Assembly (NCBI GenBank): GCA_029907315.1
Contig: JARYME010000020.1
Location: 1 to 40,161 of the forward strand
Source: Armatimonadota bacterium
GTDB taxonomy: Bacteria > Armatimonadota > UBA5829
Length of the DNA: 40,161 nt
Direction: 5' to 3'
Shown here: in pieces, positions 1 to 8,546 of the stretch
How the letters are laid out: each line of letters opens with the position of its first letter
Position numbering within the stretch: the stretch's first letter is position 1
Made by a program: the position numbers and the translations under genes
The notes under the pieces: model-generated
Database searches by the model: none
What the model was told of the DNA's origin: nothing
The model's input: only the letters and a program-made list of their open reading frames with translations

Positions 1-1655
1 AGAGCTGTGTCTGACCCGCGCAGCCACCAGTTGTGCATCAGCTTGGTTATTGTCCAGCCCCAAGCAGCACCGTAGTTCCATCTCTTGTCCAGGCCGTACT
101 TGTAAGCTAGGTGTAGGTAGGCCCATACGGTTGAGATTGAGCCGACGGCAGCCGCCGCGATTAGAGCCCAGAACATCTTTTTTTGACTGGATTGGGTTGA
201 AGCCGCAAACTTCATTGCTTCCAGACCGATAGGCATCGGATGTGCTCGGTACGCACCGTGGAACGCGTGGAAGTAGCCCATTCCCAATATGTCTCCGTTT
301 GACAAGCGGCCTACGCCGAAAGTCGAGGTGATCAGATAATCCGGGGTAAAGGGCATATCGTGCACAGGCGGTCCCAGCTCAGCTCTGATCCGGGTTATGA
401 CGACCGCCAGCACAAAGTACAGAGCGAATGCTCCTAGTGCAAGCATGGGGGACATGCCTATCGCCTTCATGAACGCCGAAAGCAGAACCAAACCACCGAG
501 GGCACCAAAGACAGCGCTTCTGTAGGAAATTGGTTCCTGGGAGTCGTCTGCAGGACGCTTGCCTACCACTCTCATCAAGATGTCTTTCAGGTAACTGCGG
601 CTCGCCCAAATCAGCATCAGAAACAGGGCAATGGCGCCTCCTGCTTCCTGATGTCTGATGTATGGATCGTCGAATCCGACTTCCATTCCCATGATGCAAG
701 CCACGATCTTCTGCACTTTCCAAGTTAGATAGAAGAACCATACAGAAAAACACAGATCGGTGGGTAGTAGATAACCTATGCCGATAACAAACGGATAGAG
801 AGTATAAGGCAGCCAGCCTATAGCGCTCCACGGTTTTGTGGTTACGTTTTGCATCAGATTGTGGTCGCGCTCGGTCAGGTTAAATTGGGGAATCGCGGGC
901 CAATACACAGACAGGCCGTTGATCAATTCGATACCAAAACAGATGCCGAAACCTATCCAGAACAACCTGTTTCGCCAAATTTGTCCGGTCGGTTCGGTCA
1001 TCGCGAGAGGTAGTTGGACTATTGGGAATGTCAGCCGCTCGTGTTCCAGCCATTGCTTGCGAATGAGTGCATTCAGGCACATCATTGTCCACACCAGGAC
1101 GACGAAAAACCCGCACCAAGCAGCTCCCGGCACAATCCAAGCTAGCCAGTGTCGGTTGACGTAAAGGCTGGAGTCTCCCTCGTACAACGGCTTGATTATT
1201 TCAGGGTTCGAGACATGAAGCCAGCTGGGCAAAAAGGGAAGGAAAGTGCTGTTCCATGCTGGGTTGTTAACCACCGCACGGTATGGGTAGCTCATGAACG
1301 CTATTACAGTCGGCATCATGTCATGGCCTGCAAGAGCCGCAGCTATTGTTGTCATACTGTAAATGACCAACATCTCAGCGGTCGTAAACAGTACTCGATC
1401 CCGCAGCCGTTTGACCGCCGAATTGACCAATATCAACAGGCTCAAGATGAAAATCGTGTTGGCAAAAACGGCTATCACGGTGGGGTAGGGACCTTTATTC
1501 ACCTTTTCCATCGTGATAACCCAATAATTGTCAGGCGGGATCAACAACAGCCCAACCAAAAGCGCTCGAAGCCGTACGTCAGATGGTCTGAGCGTGTTGG
1601 TTTCTCCCTGCGAGACCTTACTGAGTTTATTCTCGTTCACCAAAGTGCCGTTCAC
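1..1655 (-). CDS. DUF6785/DUF6784-type multipass membrane protein, C-terminus cut by window edge
   Basis: The reverse strand stays open from a GTG at 1655 to base 1, about 551 codons, with in-frame stops only upstream of that GTG. AGGGG lies 7 bases before the GTG and decides the start. The protein begins with a short polar segment, then a hydrophobic helix (LRALLVGLLLIPPDNYW), and continues as many membrane segments separated by Trp-rich loops. The stretch QWLEHERLTFPIVQLPLAM, near residue 205, matches my memory of the DUF6785 family, large integral membrane proteins of unknown function common in Armatimonadota and Planctomycetota. A transporter role is plausible but not shown. The last visible residues are still inside a membrane-rich region, so perhaps 80 to 150 residues are missing. 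It is divergent from the gene at 1863. I am sure of the reading frame and moderately sure of the family. Confidence 0.8.
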   Translation of the reverse strand, partial: MNGTLVNENKLSKVSQGETNTLRPSDVRLRALLVGLLLIPPDNYWVITMEKVNKGPYPTVIAVFANTIFILSLLILVNSAVKRLRDRVLFTTAEMLVIYSMTTIAAALAGHDMMPTVIAFMSYPYRAVVNNPAWNSTFLPFLPSWLHVSNPEIIKPLYEGDSSLYVNRHWLAWIVPGAAWCGFFVVLVWTMMCLNALIRKQWLEHERLTFPIVQLPLAMTEPTGQIWRNRLFWIGFGICFGIELINGLSVYWPAIPQFNLTERDHNLMQNVTTKPWSAIGWLPYTLYPFVIGIGYLLPTDLCFSVWFFYLTWKVQKIVACIMGMEVGFDDPYIRHQEAGGAIALFLMLIWASRSYLKDILMRVVGKRPADDSQEPISYRSAVFGALGGLVLLSAFMKAIGMSPMLALGAFALYFVLAVVITRIRAELGPPVHDMPFTPDYLITSTFGVGRLSNGDILGMGYFHAFHGAYRAHPMPIGLEAMKFAASTQSSQKKMFWALIAAAAVGSISTVWAYLHLAYKYGLDKRWNYGAAWGWTITKLMHNWWLRGSDTA

Positions 1656-1862
1656 TGCTTACCCCTATGTCGAATACATCAACTTGCTTTTGGTATTCGG
1701 TGTAAAACCAGTCGCACATCTCTACGGTTAGCCGCACACGCGGTGCTTACCTTCCAATCTGGAGTGCATTCTCGGAAGCACCCTCGGATGCATAGACGTC
1801 CGGGCGCTTATGGTAACCTAGCAGGTATCTGCGGCCGAAACTTATAATAAGGAACTGGCGAT

Positions 1863-2474
1863 ATGGTATCCAAGAACGACAACGAGCTCGATGTGCCCAA
1901 AACGCAGTCGGCAAAAGAGGAAGAACTCCCCATCGGAATCGCACGTCTGCGTGAAGAGTGGCGCGCTGCCGGTTTGATTCAACAAGCTTCGGAAACAGAG
2001 GAGCAGGCGCAGCCTGTCGTCTTCTCGGAGACCGACGGAGGAATCGGCGTCGGCGATTACACCCTAACTTTGGAAGAAGTCCGAAACCGTCTTCCCCTGT
2101 CCGACGAAGCCATCGACCGTTTGATAGCATCCGGCGAATTGGATTCCGTGCTGGTAAAGTCAGCTGACGGTGCAGTGCGTCGGCTGATTAGTGAATCCTC
2201 GTTCAAGAGGTTCCTCGAGGATTCGTCCATCGATCCCGACGCCATGGCGCGCGCCGCCAAGGCTCTTGCCGATAGGTCTCTAGTAGAAGCTATAGAGGGC
2301 CTCAATGCGGCAGTGGAGGACCTCAGGAATAACCAGGCGAAGGTCTTGCAGCAAATGAAGGACATACTCCTGTTGGAGGTTCGCAATCTCAAGGAGCAAG
2401 ACCGAGACCTGGCTTCGTTCGTTTACGAATTGGCAGAAGAGATTCGTCGATTATTCCCCAAGAGGCGTAAGTAG
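1863..2474 (+). CDS. Hypothetical protein: helix-turn-helix-like segment plus coiled coil
   Basis: A 203-residue, acidic, soluble protein with no signal peptide or membrane helix. Residues about 67-120 (TLTLEEVRNRLPLSDEAIDR, then a basic RRLI stretch and a second helix) resemble the small MerR/excisionase-type winged helix found in DNA-binding adaptors. Residues about 135-195 are continuously helical with heptad-like Leu/Ile/Val spacing and predict a coiled coil, ending in a basic tail (FPKRRK). AAGGA at 1849-1853 precedes the ATG by 9 bases. A perfect TATAAT at 1843-1848 lies so close to the ribosome-binding site that I do not call it a promoter. The next gene begins 68 bases later in the same direction. 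I recognise no named family; DNA binding is inferred from the helix pattern only. Confidence 0.7.
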   Translation: MVSKNDNELDVPKTQSAKEEELPIGIARLREEWRAAGLIQQASETEEQAQPVVFSETDGGIGVGDYTLTLEEVRNRLPLSDEAIDRLIASGELDSVLVKSADGAVRRLISESSFKRFLEDSSIDPDAMARAAKALADRSLVEAIEGLNAAVEDLRNNQAKVLQQMKDILLLEVRNLKEQDRDLASFVYELAEEIRRLFPKRRK

Positions 2475-2542
2475 CCTCGGTTTGAACAACTCGAAAACCG
2501 CGATCTGTCACCGCTGTCGCGAAACAAAAGTAGGTGATCCAA

Positions 2543-3889
2543 GTGGAAAAGCACAAGAGCCTTTGGAAAACTCTGTTACTTATGGCGGTGGGTATCGGGC
2601 TTGTCCCACTGATTTTCAACGCATTGTTTGTTGGGGGCGCCAGTAGGCGCATTGAAGCTGAGCTCCAGCGCATCAAGGCTCGCGGTGAGCCTGTTTCCTG
2701 CGAAGAACTTGCTGGTCCTCCAGTGCCTGACGCGTGGAACGCTGCACTCGTGTATGAGCAGGCATTTAAATTGGTTAAGAGCCCGCCGACTTCGAATCAC
2801 GTTGAGTTCCTCGAAAACTTGTATGCCTCGTCCAGATGGCCGCTAAGTGATTCCAAGCAGCTAAGACGTGCATTGCAAGCGGTTACCGAACTTAGCCATC
2901 TGTTTGACCTGCTTGATCAGGCGTCTAAAAAGCCCTGTTGCCGATTCCAGGTGAACTGGTCAAACGGATTTGAAACGTTGTTTCCACATTACTCTTACCT
3001 CAGGCAGCTTGCCAAGGTGGCTTCCGCGGCAGCAGTGTTAAGCGCCCAAATAGGAGAGGCTGATTCGGCTGTAAGGTTTCTGAGATTGGCCCTATCAATG
3101 GAGGAATCTATCAGGGATGAACCGATCCTGATTGGTTTGTTAGTACGCAAAGCGATACTTTCCGTGGTCTTATCTGCCCTTCGGGAGACCTTGGATCTTG
3201 TCGATCTGACCGATGAGCAAGCTGAGGTGTTGTTCAACGAGCTGGGCAAGGTCGATTTGATGGGCGCGTATAAAAACGCGCTGATAGGAGAACGAGTATT
3301 CGGTTTGTGGGCGTTTGAGCAAGCGCGGGGAAACTTGACGGGTGTGCAAGGGCTTTTCAGCCCCGGAACAAGCCATAGCTTGTGGGCTGTAGCCAGCGGA
3401 GTTGTGTGGCATTATTGGTTTAGCAACGTGGACGAATGCGCCTATCTTGCCTTTATGCGTCGTCAGATCGACCTTGCGGATGTGCCTTATCGAGATATAA
3501 AAAAGAAAAAGGTTCACCTGCCGGATGAGACTGACATACCGCGCCATGCGTTGCTAACCCGAATGATCTCGATGTTGCCGACGAGGTTGGTGCTGATGCG
3601 CGACGGGAGAATAGCGGATATCGCAGTTGCGCAGGTTGCGCTTGCGGCTGAAGCATATAAAAGTCGTTTCGGTAGCTATCCTAGATCTATCCGAGAGCTG
3701 AAAATGAAGCTCGGATGGAAGTTGCCGGTCGATCCGTTCAGCGGCCTTGATCTGAGGTTTAAGCCGAAACGAAACGGCTATTTGGTATACAGCATAGGCG
3801 GAGATCTCAAAGATGACGGCGGCAAGCCTACGGCAGAGTCTCTGCGGTACGATTTGCCCGGCGACATTGTTTGGTCAAAAAGCGATTAA
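2543..3889 (+). CDS. Membrane-anchored hypothetical protein with pseudopilin-like C-terminal end
   Basis: A 448-residue protein. I place the start at GTG 2543 because AGGTG sits 6 bases before it; another in-frame GTG at 2534 has no good site. Residues 10-31 (LLLMAVGIGLVPLIFNALFV) form one N-terminal membrane anchor after a basic start, so the rest is probably exported. The middle is mostly helical and Leu/Ala-rich. The end, with AEAYKSRFGSYPRSIREL followed by VDPFSG and GGDLKDDGG, resembles the C-terminal part of GspG-type major pseudopilins and of uncharacterised proteins of Planctomycetota and Armatimonadota. No prepilin cleavage site is seen at the N-terminus, so it is not a classical pilin. 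It ends 17 bases before the oxidoreductase at 3907, which suggests one transcript. Function unknown. Confidence 0.75.
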   Translation: MEKHKSLWKTLLLMAVGIGLVPLIFNALFVGGASRRIEAELQRIKARGEPVSCEELAGPPVPDAWNAALVYEQAFKLVKSPPTSNHVEFLENLYASSRWPLSDSKQLRRALQAVTELSHLFDLLDQASKKPCCRFQVNWSNGFETLFPHYSYLRQLAKVASAAAVLSAQIGEADSAVRFLRLALSMEESIRDEPILIGLLVRKAILSVVLSALRETLDLVDLTDEQAEVLFNELGKVDLMGAYKNALIGERVFGLWAFEQARGNLTGVQGLFSPGTSHSLWAVASGVVWHYWFSNVDECAYLAFMRRQIDLADVPYRDIKKKKVHLPDETDIPRHALLTRMISMLPTRLVLMRDGRIADIAVAQVALAAEAYKSRFGSYPRSIRELKMKLGWKLPVDPFSGLDLRFKPKRNGYLVYSIGGDLKDDGGKPTAESLRYDLPGDIVWSKSD

Positions 3890-3906
3890 AAGGAGGATCT
3901 AGTAAC

Positions 3907-4887
3907 GTGGTCAGAGTCGGTTTGATCGGATGCGGCGGTATGGGCATGAACCTCGCACGTCATTGTCATTCGCTGGAGGATTCGAAGATAACAGCGGTTC
4001 ATGACAGGGATGAGAAGGCTCTAACGCGAGCAGCCGCCGAGTTTGGCGCCCAAGCCTATTCCTCGTATAAGAAACTCATCGCTTCGGACGTCGATGCGGT
4101 GATTGTGGCTACTCCAAACGATTCACATGCGCCCATAACGATCGCCGCAGCAAACGCAGGCAAACACGTATTCTGCGAGAAGCCGATGGCTCTGCGCGTA
4201 TCGGACTGCCGTGCTATGATAGACGCTGCCGAAAAAGCTGGAGTCAAACTGATGGTCGGCCACGTCTTGCGTTTGATTCCTGTGTTCTGGAAGACGAAGC
4301 AGATTATCGATTCGGGCATCTTAGGTAAGCCATTTGCAATTGCCGTGACTCGGCTGGGCGGACCGGACAGCTTGGCAGCCGGTTGGCGTGCTGCAAAGAA
4401 GCACGCGGGCGGCTATCTCTACGAGATTAATGTTCATGAACTTGATTATATGCGCTTTGTGATGGGTGAGCCTGAAACTGTTTTTGCAAGTACGGGACAC
4501 TTCACAGCATCACCTGTCGAGTTCGAGGACGTCGCGTTCGTGCACATCAAATACGCAGGTGGCGGCATTGGAACTCTGCACTGCGGTGGATCTTCAAGTA
4601 TCAAGAAATATGAGATGATGATACAGTGCACCGAAGGAACGATCGCGAACGGAGGCTTCGGCGGTCCTATCCGATACGCCAGATTCGGTGAGGAGCCTAC
4701 GGTGATTCAGGTTTCGGAGATAACCAAGGAAGATCCGTACCGCGAGGAGATAAGATGCTGGGTGGACGCAATAACAAAGAATACCCCACTACCCTTCGAC
4801 GGTTATGATGGTATGGCTGCGGTTCAAACAGCTGCCGCCGCCTACCGCTCTGCTCGTCTTGGGCGAGCGGTCAGATACCGTCGATGA
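3907..4887 (+). CDS. Gfo/Idh/MocA family NAD(P)-dependent oxidoreductase
   Basis: A 326-residue member of the glucose-fructose oxidoreductase / inositol dehydrogenase / MocA family, which oxidises or reduces sugars and cyclitols with NAD(P). The N-terminal Rossmann fold is clear: VGLIGCGGMG at residues 4-13, then an acidic residue after the second strand. The family signature CEKPMAL is near residue 97, and GGYLYEINVHELDYM near residue 172 supplies the conserved His of the active site. The GTG start at 3907 is set by a strong AGGAGG at 3891-3896; an in-frame ATG at 3871 would overlap the previous gene and lacks a site. It lies 17 bases after the membrane-anchored protein, so the two are probably co-transcribed. 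Its substrate cannot be read from the sequence. Confidence 0.92.
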   Translation: MVRVGLIGCGGMGMNLARHCHSLEDSKITAVHDRDEKALTRAAAEFGAQAYSSYKKLIASDVDAVIVATPNDSHAPITIAAANAGKHVFCEKPMALRVSDCRAMIDAAEKAGVKLMVGHVLRLIPVFWKTKQIIDSGILGKPFAIAVTRLGGPDSLAAGWRAAKKHAGGYLYEINVHELDYMRFVMGEPETVFASTGHFTASPVEFEDVAFVHIKYAGGGIGTLHCGGSSSIKKYEMMIQCTEGTIANGGFGGPIRYARFGEEPTVIQVSEITKEDPYREEIRCWVDAITKNTPLPFDGYDGMAAVQTAAAAYRSARLGRAVRYRR

Positions 4888-4952
4888 CCATGGAATGCCT
4901 GTCCACCCAGATCGAAATGGTGGCAGTCTTTATTGCTGCTTTGGCAGGACTT

Positions 4953-5240
4953 CTACCAGCGCTCGCGTCGGCCGCCGCTAAATCCGCCTCTACCTTGGCT
5001 GCGCCGCTCGGTGCGTTGTCGAGCCTCGTTCACCGTTATTGTGCGCCCGCCGACGTCCATCCCGTTTGTTGCTTCAATGGCGGCAGCTACGTTCTCTTCG
5101 GGAATGTCCACGAACCCAAAGCCCTTGCTGTGGATCAGTCGGATATCCTCGATGGGTCCGAAGGGCTCGAAGATTACGCGGATTTCCTCCTCAGTGCTGG
5201 TGTACGGCAGATTCCCGACGTACAGTGATTTGACAGCCAT
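4953..5240 (-). CDS. Small RRM-type RNA-binding protein
   Basis: A 95-residue protein made of one RNA recognition motif and a short Gly/Arg tail, the layout of the cold-inducible Rbp proteins of cyanobacteria and many other bacteria. RNP-2 is LYVGNL (residues 6-11) and RNP-1 is KGFGFVDI (39-46). The aromatic residues that stack on RNA bases (Tyr7, Phe41, Phe43) are present. The tail after residue 76 (RSQGRGGFSGGRRERW) is basic and flexible. I start at the ATG at 5240 because GAGAGG lies 8 bases upstream and the RRM begins at once; an ATG at 5291 would add 17 residues without a site. It is probably a post-transcriptional regulator or RNA chaperone. It converges on the oxidoreductase ending at 4887. 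Confidence 0.92.
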   Translation of the reverse strand: MAVKSLYVGNLPYTSTEEEIRVIFEPFGPIEDIRLIHSKGFGFVDIPEENVAAAIEATNGMDVGGRTITVNEARQRTERRSQGRGGFSGGRRERW

Positions 5241-5450
5241 TTCGCTCGCCTCTCTTTTGCTGGGATTCTGATCCCTCGTAATTTTCACCAACGGGGTCTC
5301 ACCTAACGTAGCTCGATCACTGGCTGGAGAGGCTCTTGCAGCTCATGGCCATGATCCCGCACGTCGAGACACCAACGTTGATTGATACGCGTGCAGTATA
5401 TACCAAATTCGCTTTTGCCGCAACAGGTTTTGAGACAGACTCTTGCTCGC

Positions 5451-6179
5451 TTACAGTTTGCGTATCTTGATGTTCTTATACCACACTTTGCCCCCATGAG
5501 CCTGCAGTCCTATATGGCCTTCGCGGGGCATGTCCTTGTACGCTGTGGCGAACTTGTTCCGCGTGCCGTCTAGGTTCTTGTGTGGTTCTGTGTATTTGTC
5601 TAAATTCATGGCAATTATGCGCTTGCCGTTCATGGTTATCTGTATGTAGGGTCCTCGGCATCGAATCACTACGGGATTCCACTCCAGCGCCGGTTTCATC
5701 GCGTTCTCGCTAGGCTCCAGAACGTCGTATATGGCACCGCAGTCGTGTTTGCCTGGTCGCTTTTTGCCTGCGCTGTCCAATACCTGCATCTCGATTCCAG
5801 TCTGCACGGGGTCCGAAAGTTTATCCCATCTGAAGAAGATACCGCTGTTGGTCCCGTGATCGACCATAAAATCGATCTTGAGCTCGAAATCGCCGAATCG
5901 TTCCTTCGTATAGAGATATCCGCCGCCCTGCTTGTTGTAGTGTATCGCGCCGTTGTCGACAACCCAACCCTTGCTGTTGGGTTCTGTGCAGCCCCAGCCG
6001 TTGAGCGTCTTGCCGTCAAACAATAGCTTCCAGCCGCTTGAAATTTCTTCGGGGGTCAATGTATTGTCTTTCGCGGCAGTATTACCGTTGTCCGGCACGC
6101 TGCAGCAGACTGCGCAAAAGGCACCGACCGCACTCACTAGAATAAGGCAAATTACGCTCAGCACTCGAAACACTCTCAC
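5451..6179 (-). CDS. Secreted DUF1080 (3-keto-disaccharide hydrolase-like) protein
   Basis: A 242-residue exported protein. Residues 1-24 are a signal peptide (basic start, then SVICLILVSAVGAF); Cys25-Cys26 might allow lipidation, but the lipobox is poor. The mature part is one DUF1080 domain, a concanavalin-like beta sandwich related to LamG and beta-glucanase folds: GWKLLFDGKTLNGWG opens it, FGDFELKIDFMV and NSGIFFRW sit in the middle, and IGLQAHGGKVWYKNIKIRKL closes it. Family members include enzymes acting on 3-keto-glucosides, which are made by Gfo/Idh-type dehydrogenases, so several of those nearby fit a sugar role. It is monocistronic in appearance and divergent from hemB. The start ATG follows GGAGGTTCG closely. 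The exact substrate is not readable. Confidence 0.92.
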   Translation of the reverse strand: MRVFRVLSVICLILVSAVGAFCAVCCSVPDNGNTAAKDNTLTPEEISSGWKLLFDGKTLNGWGCTEPNSKGWVVDNGAIHYNKQGGGYLYTKERFGDFELKIDFMVDHGTNSGIFFRWDKLSDPVQTGIEMQVLDSAGKKRPGKHDCGAIYDVLEPSENAMKPALEWNPVVIRCRGPYIQITMNGKRIIAMNLDKYTEPHKNLDGTRNKFATAYKDMPREGHIGLQAHGGKVWYKNIKIRKL

Positions 6180-6217
6180 GAACCTCCTTGTCTGACCGTT
6201 TTGCTGATTTGCGCTGC

Positions 6218-6246
6218 TTGAAATTGATACTCGACCCTACTAGTAT
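6218..6246 (+). promoter_or_regulatory. Predicted sigma-70-type promoter of hemB
   Basis: TTGAAA at 6218-6223 and TAGTAT at 6241-6246 are 17 bases apart, which puts the start of transcription near 6253 and leaves about 85 bases of leader before hemB. An overlapping TATATT at 6244 has poorer spacing. Read from the sequence only. Confidence 0.5.
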
Positions 6247-6337
6247 ATTCATAGAGCCCGAGAATTACGAGGCTTCTCTGAACAGACTCCTTCCACTGCC
6301 AACAAGAGAGATCCTTGGTCTCTGAAGAGGTGCTCCT

Positions 6338-7312
6338 ATGGCATACCCCATAAACCGGATGAGAAGATTGCGCAGATCTGATGCGCTTAGGCGAATGGTC
6401 CGAGAGAACTCTGTTGCCGTCGACAACTTGATATACCCGCTGTTTGTTGTTCACGGCATCGATGTCAAAGTCGAGATTCCTAGTATGCCCGGGGTTTATC
6501 ACTTCTCCACCGACACGCTTTGCACGGAAGCTGAACATATTGCCCGACTCGGTATACCTGCCGTTTTGCTTTTTGGAATACCGGCCGCCAAGGACGAGAA
6601 GGGTTCCGAAGCCTATGCACCTGATGGGATAGTACAGCGTGCAGTGAGAGCTTTGAAGAAAACAGTACCAGAGCTTGTAGTCGTCACAGATGTCTGTTTG
6701 TGTGAGTACACTTCCCACGGTCACTGCGGCATAGTCAAGGACGGAGAAGTAGTCAACGACGAGACCTTGGACCTCATAGCTCGAACCGCGCTGTCTCACG
6801 CGGAGGCTGGCGCCGATATTGTCGCTCCATCGGATATGATGGATGGCAGAGTCGGTGTCATACGTGACGCGTTGGACGAAAACGGTTTCACCGACGTGGC
6901 AATAATGTCCTACGCTGCCAAGTTCGCATCGAGCTTTTATGGCCCATTTAGAGATGCAGCCGGCTGTGCACCAAAGTTTGGCGACCGCTCGACGTATCAG
7001 ATGGATCCAGCGAACCGCCGCGAAGCCGCTCGGGAGATAGCGCTGGATGTAGACGAAGGCGCCGACATAATAATGGTCAAACCTGCGCTCGCGTACCTGG
7101 ATATCATTAGCGATGCGCGTGCTTCGGTGGATGTTCCCATCGCAGCATACAACGTCTCAGGCGAATACTGCATGGTCAAACTGGCTGCTGCTAAAGGGCT
7201 TGTAGATGAGAAACGAGTCGTCGTCGAGATTCTGACATCCATTCGTCGAGCCGGCGCCGACCTGATTATAACCTACCACGCGAAGGATTACGCTGCTTGG
7301 CAGCGCGAATAG
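6338..7312 (+). CDS. hemB: Porphobilinogen synthase (delta-aminolevulinic acid dehydratase)
   Basis: A 324-residue HemB of normal length. It joins two molecules of 5-aminolevulinate into porphobilinogen, the first shared step of tetrapyrrole (heme, siroheme, cobamide) synthesis in the cytosol. Both Schiff-base lysines are present: Lys195 in [15 protein letters not shown] and Lys248 in [13 protein letters not shown]. The metal site is the zinc type, with Cys120, Cys122 and Cys130 in [14 protein letters not shown]; Mg-dependent relatives have Asp/Ala-rich residues there. The ATG at 6338 has AGAGGTG about 7 bases upstream. No other heme gene is next to it: the convergent neighbour is a URO-D-like protein that lacks the HemE signature. 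It appears to be transcribed alone from the promoter at 6218. Confidence 0.98.
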   Translation: MAYPINRMRRLRRSDALRRMVRENSVAVDNLIYPLFVVHGIDVKVEIPSMPGVYHFSTDTLCTEAEHIARLGIPAVLLFGIPAAKDEKGSEAYAPDGIVQRAVRALKKTVPELVVVTDVCLCEYTSHGHCGIVKDGEVVNDETLDLIARTALSHAEAGADIVAPSDMMDGRVGVIRDALDENGFTDVAIMSYAAKFASSFYGPFRDAAGCAPKFGDRSTYQMDPANRREAAREIALDVDEGADIIMVKPALAYLDIISDARASVDVPIAAYNVSGEYCMVKLAAAKGLVDEKRVVVEILTSIRRAGADLIITYHAKDYAAWQRE

Positions 7313-7351
7313 TTGGGCGGTACTGCTTCGCTTCCGCGTGCGAGAAATATA

Positions 7352-8371
7352 CTATTTTCGGTAGGTGCCGAACTCAAGCCACGCTTCAAGCATCGTGCGA
7401 ACGTTCTCGAGTGGTACGTCGGGACCGATTTCGCCGTGACCGATCAAGCCTCCGCCGTAACTGCCCAGGCAGTCTATTACCTCTTTGATGTGGTCTCGGA
7501 TTTGCTGCTTGCTTCCGCGGGGAAGGATATGCTGGCGATCCAAGTCACTGCGGAAAGCTACCTTGCCTCCGAACTCTTTGGCAATGGCTCGTATATCCAT
7601 GATTGTATGCTGCACGTTCAGTACGTCGACGCCGATTTCGACAAGGTCGTGCAAGATTTCCCAAGTGAATCCATCTGTGTGGAAGTGGATGTGCTTGCCC
7701 GCGGCTTTCCCAGGCTCGAACATCTTGCGGTATGCCGGTTTGAAGAACTCTCGCCAGGTGTTTGGACTAATTATGAGTGCCACTTGGGTGCCCCAGTCGT
7801 CACTGTAGCTCATTCCGTCGATGTCAGTCTGCGCAGCCAACCTGGCATTTTCAACTGCCCATTCGACAAGCGCATCGCGCAGCGTGTATGCCTCGGGAGC
7901 ATTCATTGCCAAGTCGTACATTAGGGTCTCATATCCCCTCAACCACTGCATGCGCTCGAAAATGTTTGTTCCGAAGCCGAGCACATAATGCTCGTGACCT
8001 CCAGGTGCAGACAGTCTTCGCTGCAGGTTGTCCAGCTGCTCCTGAGCTATTACCGGCGGCAGCTTGTAAGTCGACCAGTTACTCCAGTCCTCAAGCGGAT
8101 GTCCGACGCAGATTCCATGAATACCATCGCAGTCGTTTTCCCAGACGCAGCCCCATTCGTCGACGTGTCGACCCTTACGATACGGACCAGGCAGCGCGTT
8201 CTTGTCAGGGATGGCGGGATTTGTGCCGAAGTCATCGGGGAACTCCTTCAGCAGTTCCACCAATCTCTCGCCGTGTACGAAGTATGCAGCGGGCAGTACG
8301 CCATGAAGTATCGGCACGCGGTCGGGATGTCCAAATTCGATTGCCCGGCGTACTCTTTCTCTACTTGTCAT
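7352..8371 (-). CDS. Uroporphyrinogen decarboxylase-like (URO-D superfamily) protein, probably not HemE
   Basis: A 339-residue protein of the URO-D barrel superfamily, which includes HemE and the corrinoid methyltransferases MtaA, MtbA and CmuA. I start at the ATG at 8371 because GGAGGAG lies just before it; the ATG at 8389 has no site. The N-terminus (SRERVRRAIEFGHPDRVPI) is typical of the non-heme branch. The HemE substrate-binding RQAGRY motif is absent. The C-terminal half has a His-rich stretch (GKHIHFHTDGFTWEILHDLV, around residue 230) where methyltransferases bind zinc, though the usual His-x-Cys is not seen. Such proteins are numerous in Armatimonadota, Planctomycetota and Lentisphaerota, mostly without known substrates. 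Its position beside hemB is probably chance: the two genes converge and do not share a transcript. Confidence 0.85.
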   Translation of the reverse strand: MTSRERVRRAIEFGHPDRVPILHGVLPAAYFVHGERLVELLKEFPDDFGTNPAIPDKNALPGPYRKGRHVDEWGCVWENDCDGIHGICVGHPLEDWSNWSTYKLPPVIAQEQLDNLQRRLSAPGGHEHYVLGFGTNIFERMQWLRGYETLMYDLAMNAPEAYTLRDALVEWAVENARLAAQTDIDGMSYSDDWGTQVALIISPNTWREFFKPAYRKMFEPGKAAGKHIHFHTDGFTWEILHDLVEIGVDVLNVQHTIMDIRAIAKEFGGKVAFRSDLDRQHILPRGSKQQIRDHIKEVIDCLGSYGGGLIGHGEIGPDVPLENVRTMLEAWLEFGTYRK

Positions 8372-8487
8372 CTGCTCCTCCGGATGCATAACTTAAGCTC
8401 GCAGTAGTCTCAACTGGTTTCTTCAGAGGACTCGCGCATTCCTGCAGGTGTTCCATCTCGTGTGTATTCCGTGGTTAAGTGATACTG

Positions 8488-8546
8488 AAAAAGAAAAGCC
8501 CCAGCCCTGGCGGGCTGGGGAGGAGAAAAGAGGGTGGGAAGGTTTG
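8488..8546 (-). ncRNA. Candidate small RNA A: C/U-rich 5' part and intrinsic terminator
   Basis: On the minus strand TATAAC (8553-8558) would start a transcript near 8546; the -35 is poor. The first 26 bases are C/U-rich and include TTTTCTCCT, complementary to a typical Shine-Dalgarno region. Then comes a 9-bp hairpin (CCCCAGCCC / GGGCTGGGG, loop of 4 at 8508-8511) and CTTTTCTTTTT, a standard intrinsic terminator. No minus-strand gene lies upstream that would need terminating. The same layout recurs at 27512-27584. The hairpin is certain; that it ends a real RNA is inference. Confidence 0.3.

Noticed and set aside
379-1847. Several open frames on both strands in the first 1.8 kb
   Set aside because: They are out-of-frame shadows of the membrane protein reading from 1655 to 1 on the minus strand, which has recognisable conserved motifs.
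1843-1848. Perfect TATAAT before the gene at 1863
   Set aside because: It lies directly next to the ribosome-binding site and no -35 is at 16-18 bases, so a transcript starting there would lose most of the SD.
5290-5330. Minus-strand GTTAGGTGAGACCCCG resembling the start of the M-box (Mg2+) riboswitch upstream of the RRM gene
   Set aside because: Only about 13 bases are similar; the remaining conserved core of the M-box is absent, and the downstream gene is not a magnesium transporter.
7352-8371. Calling the URO-D-like gene hemE as partner of hemB
   Set aside because: The HemE substrate motif is missing and the genes converge.
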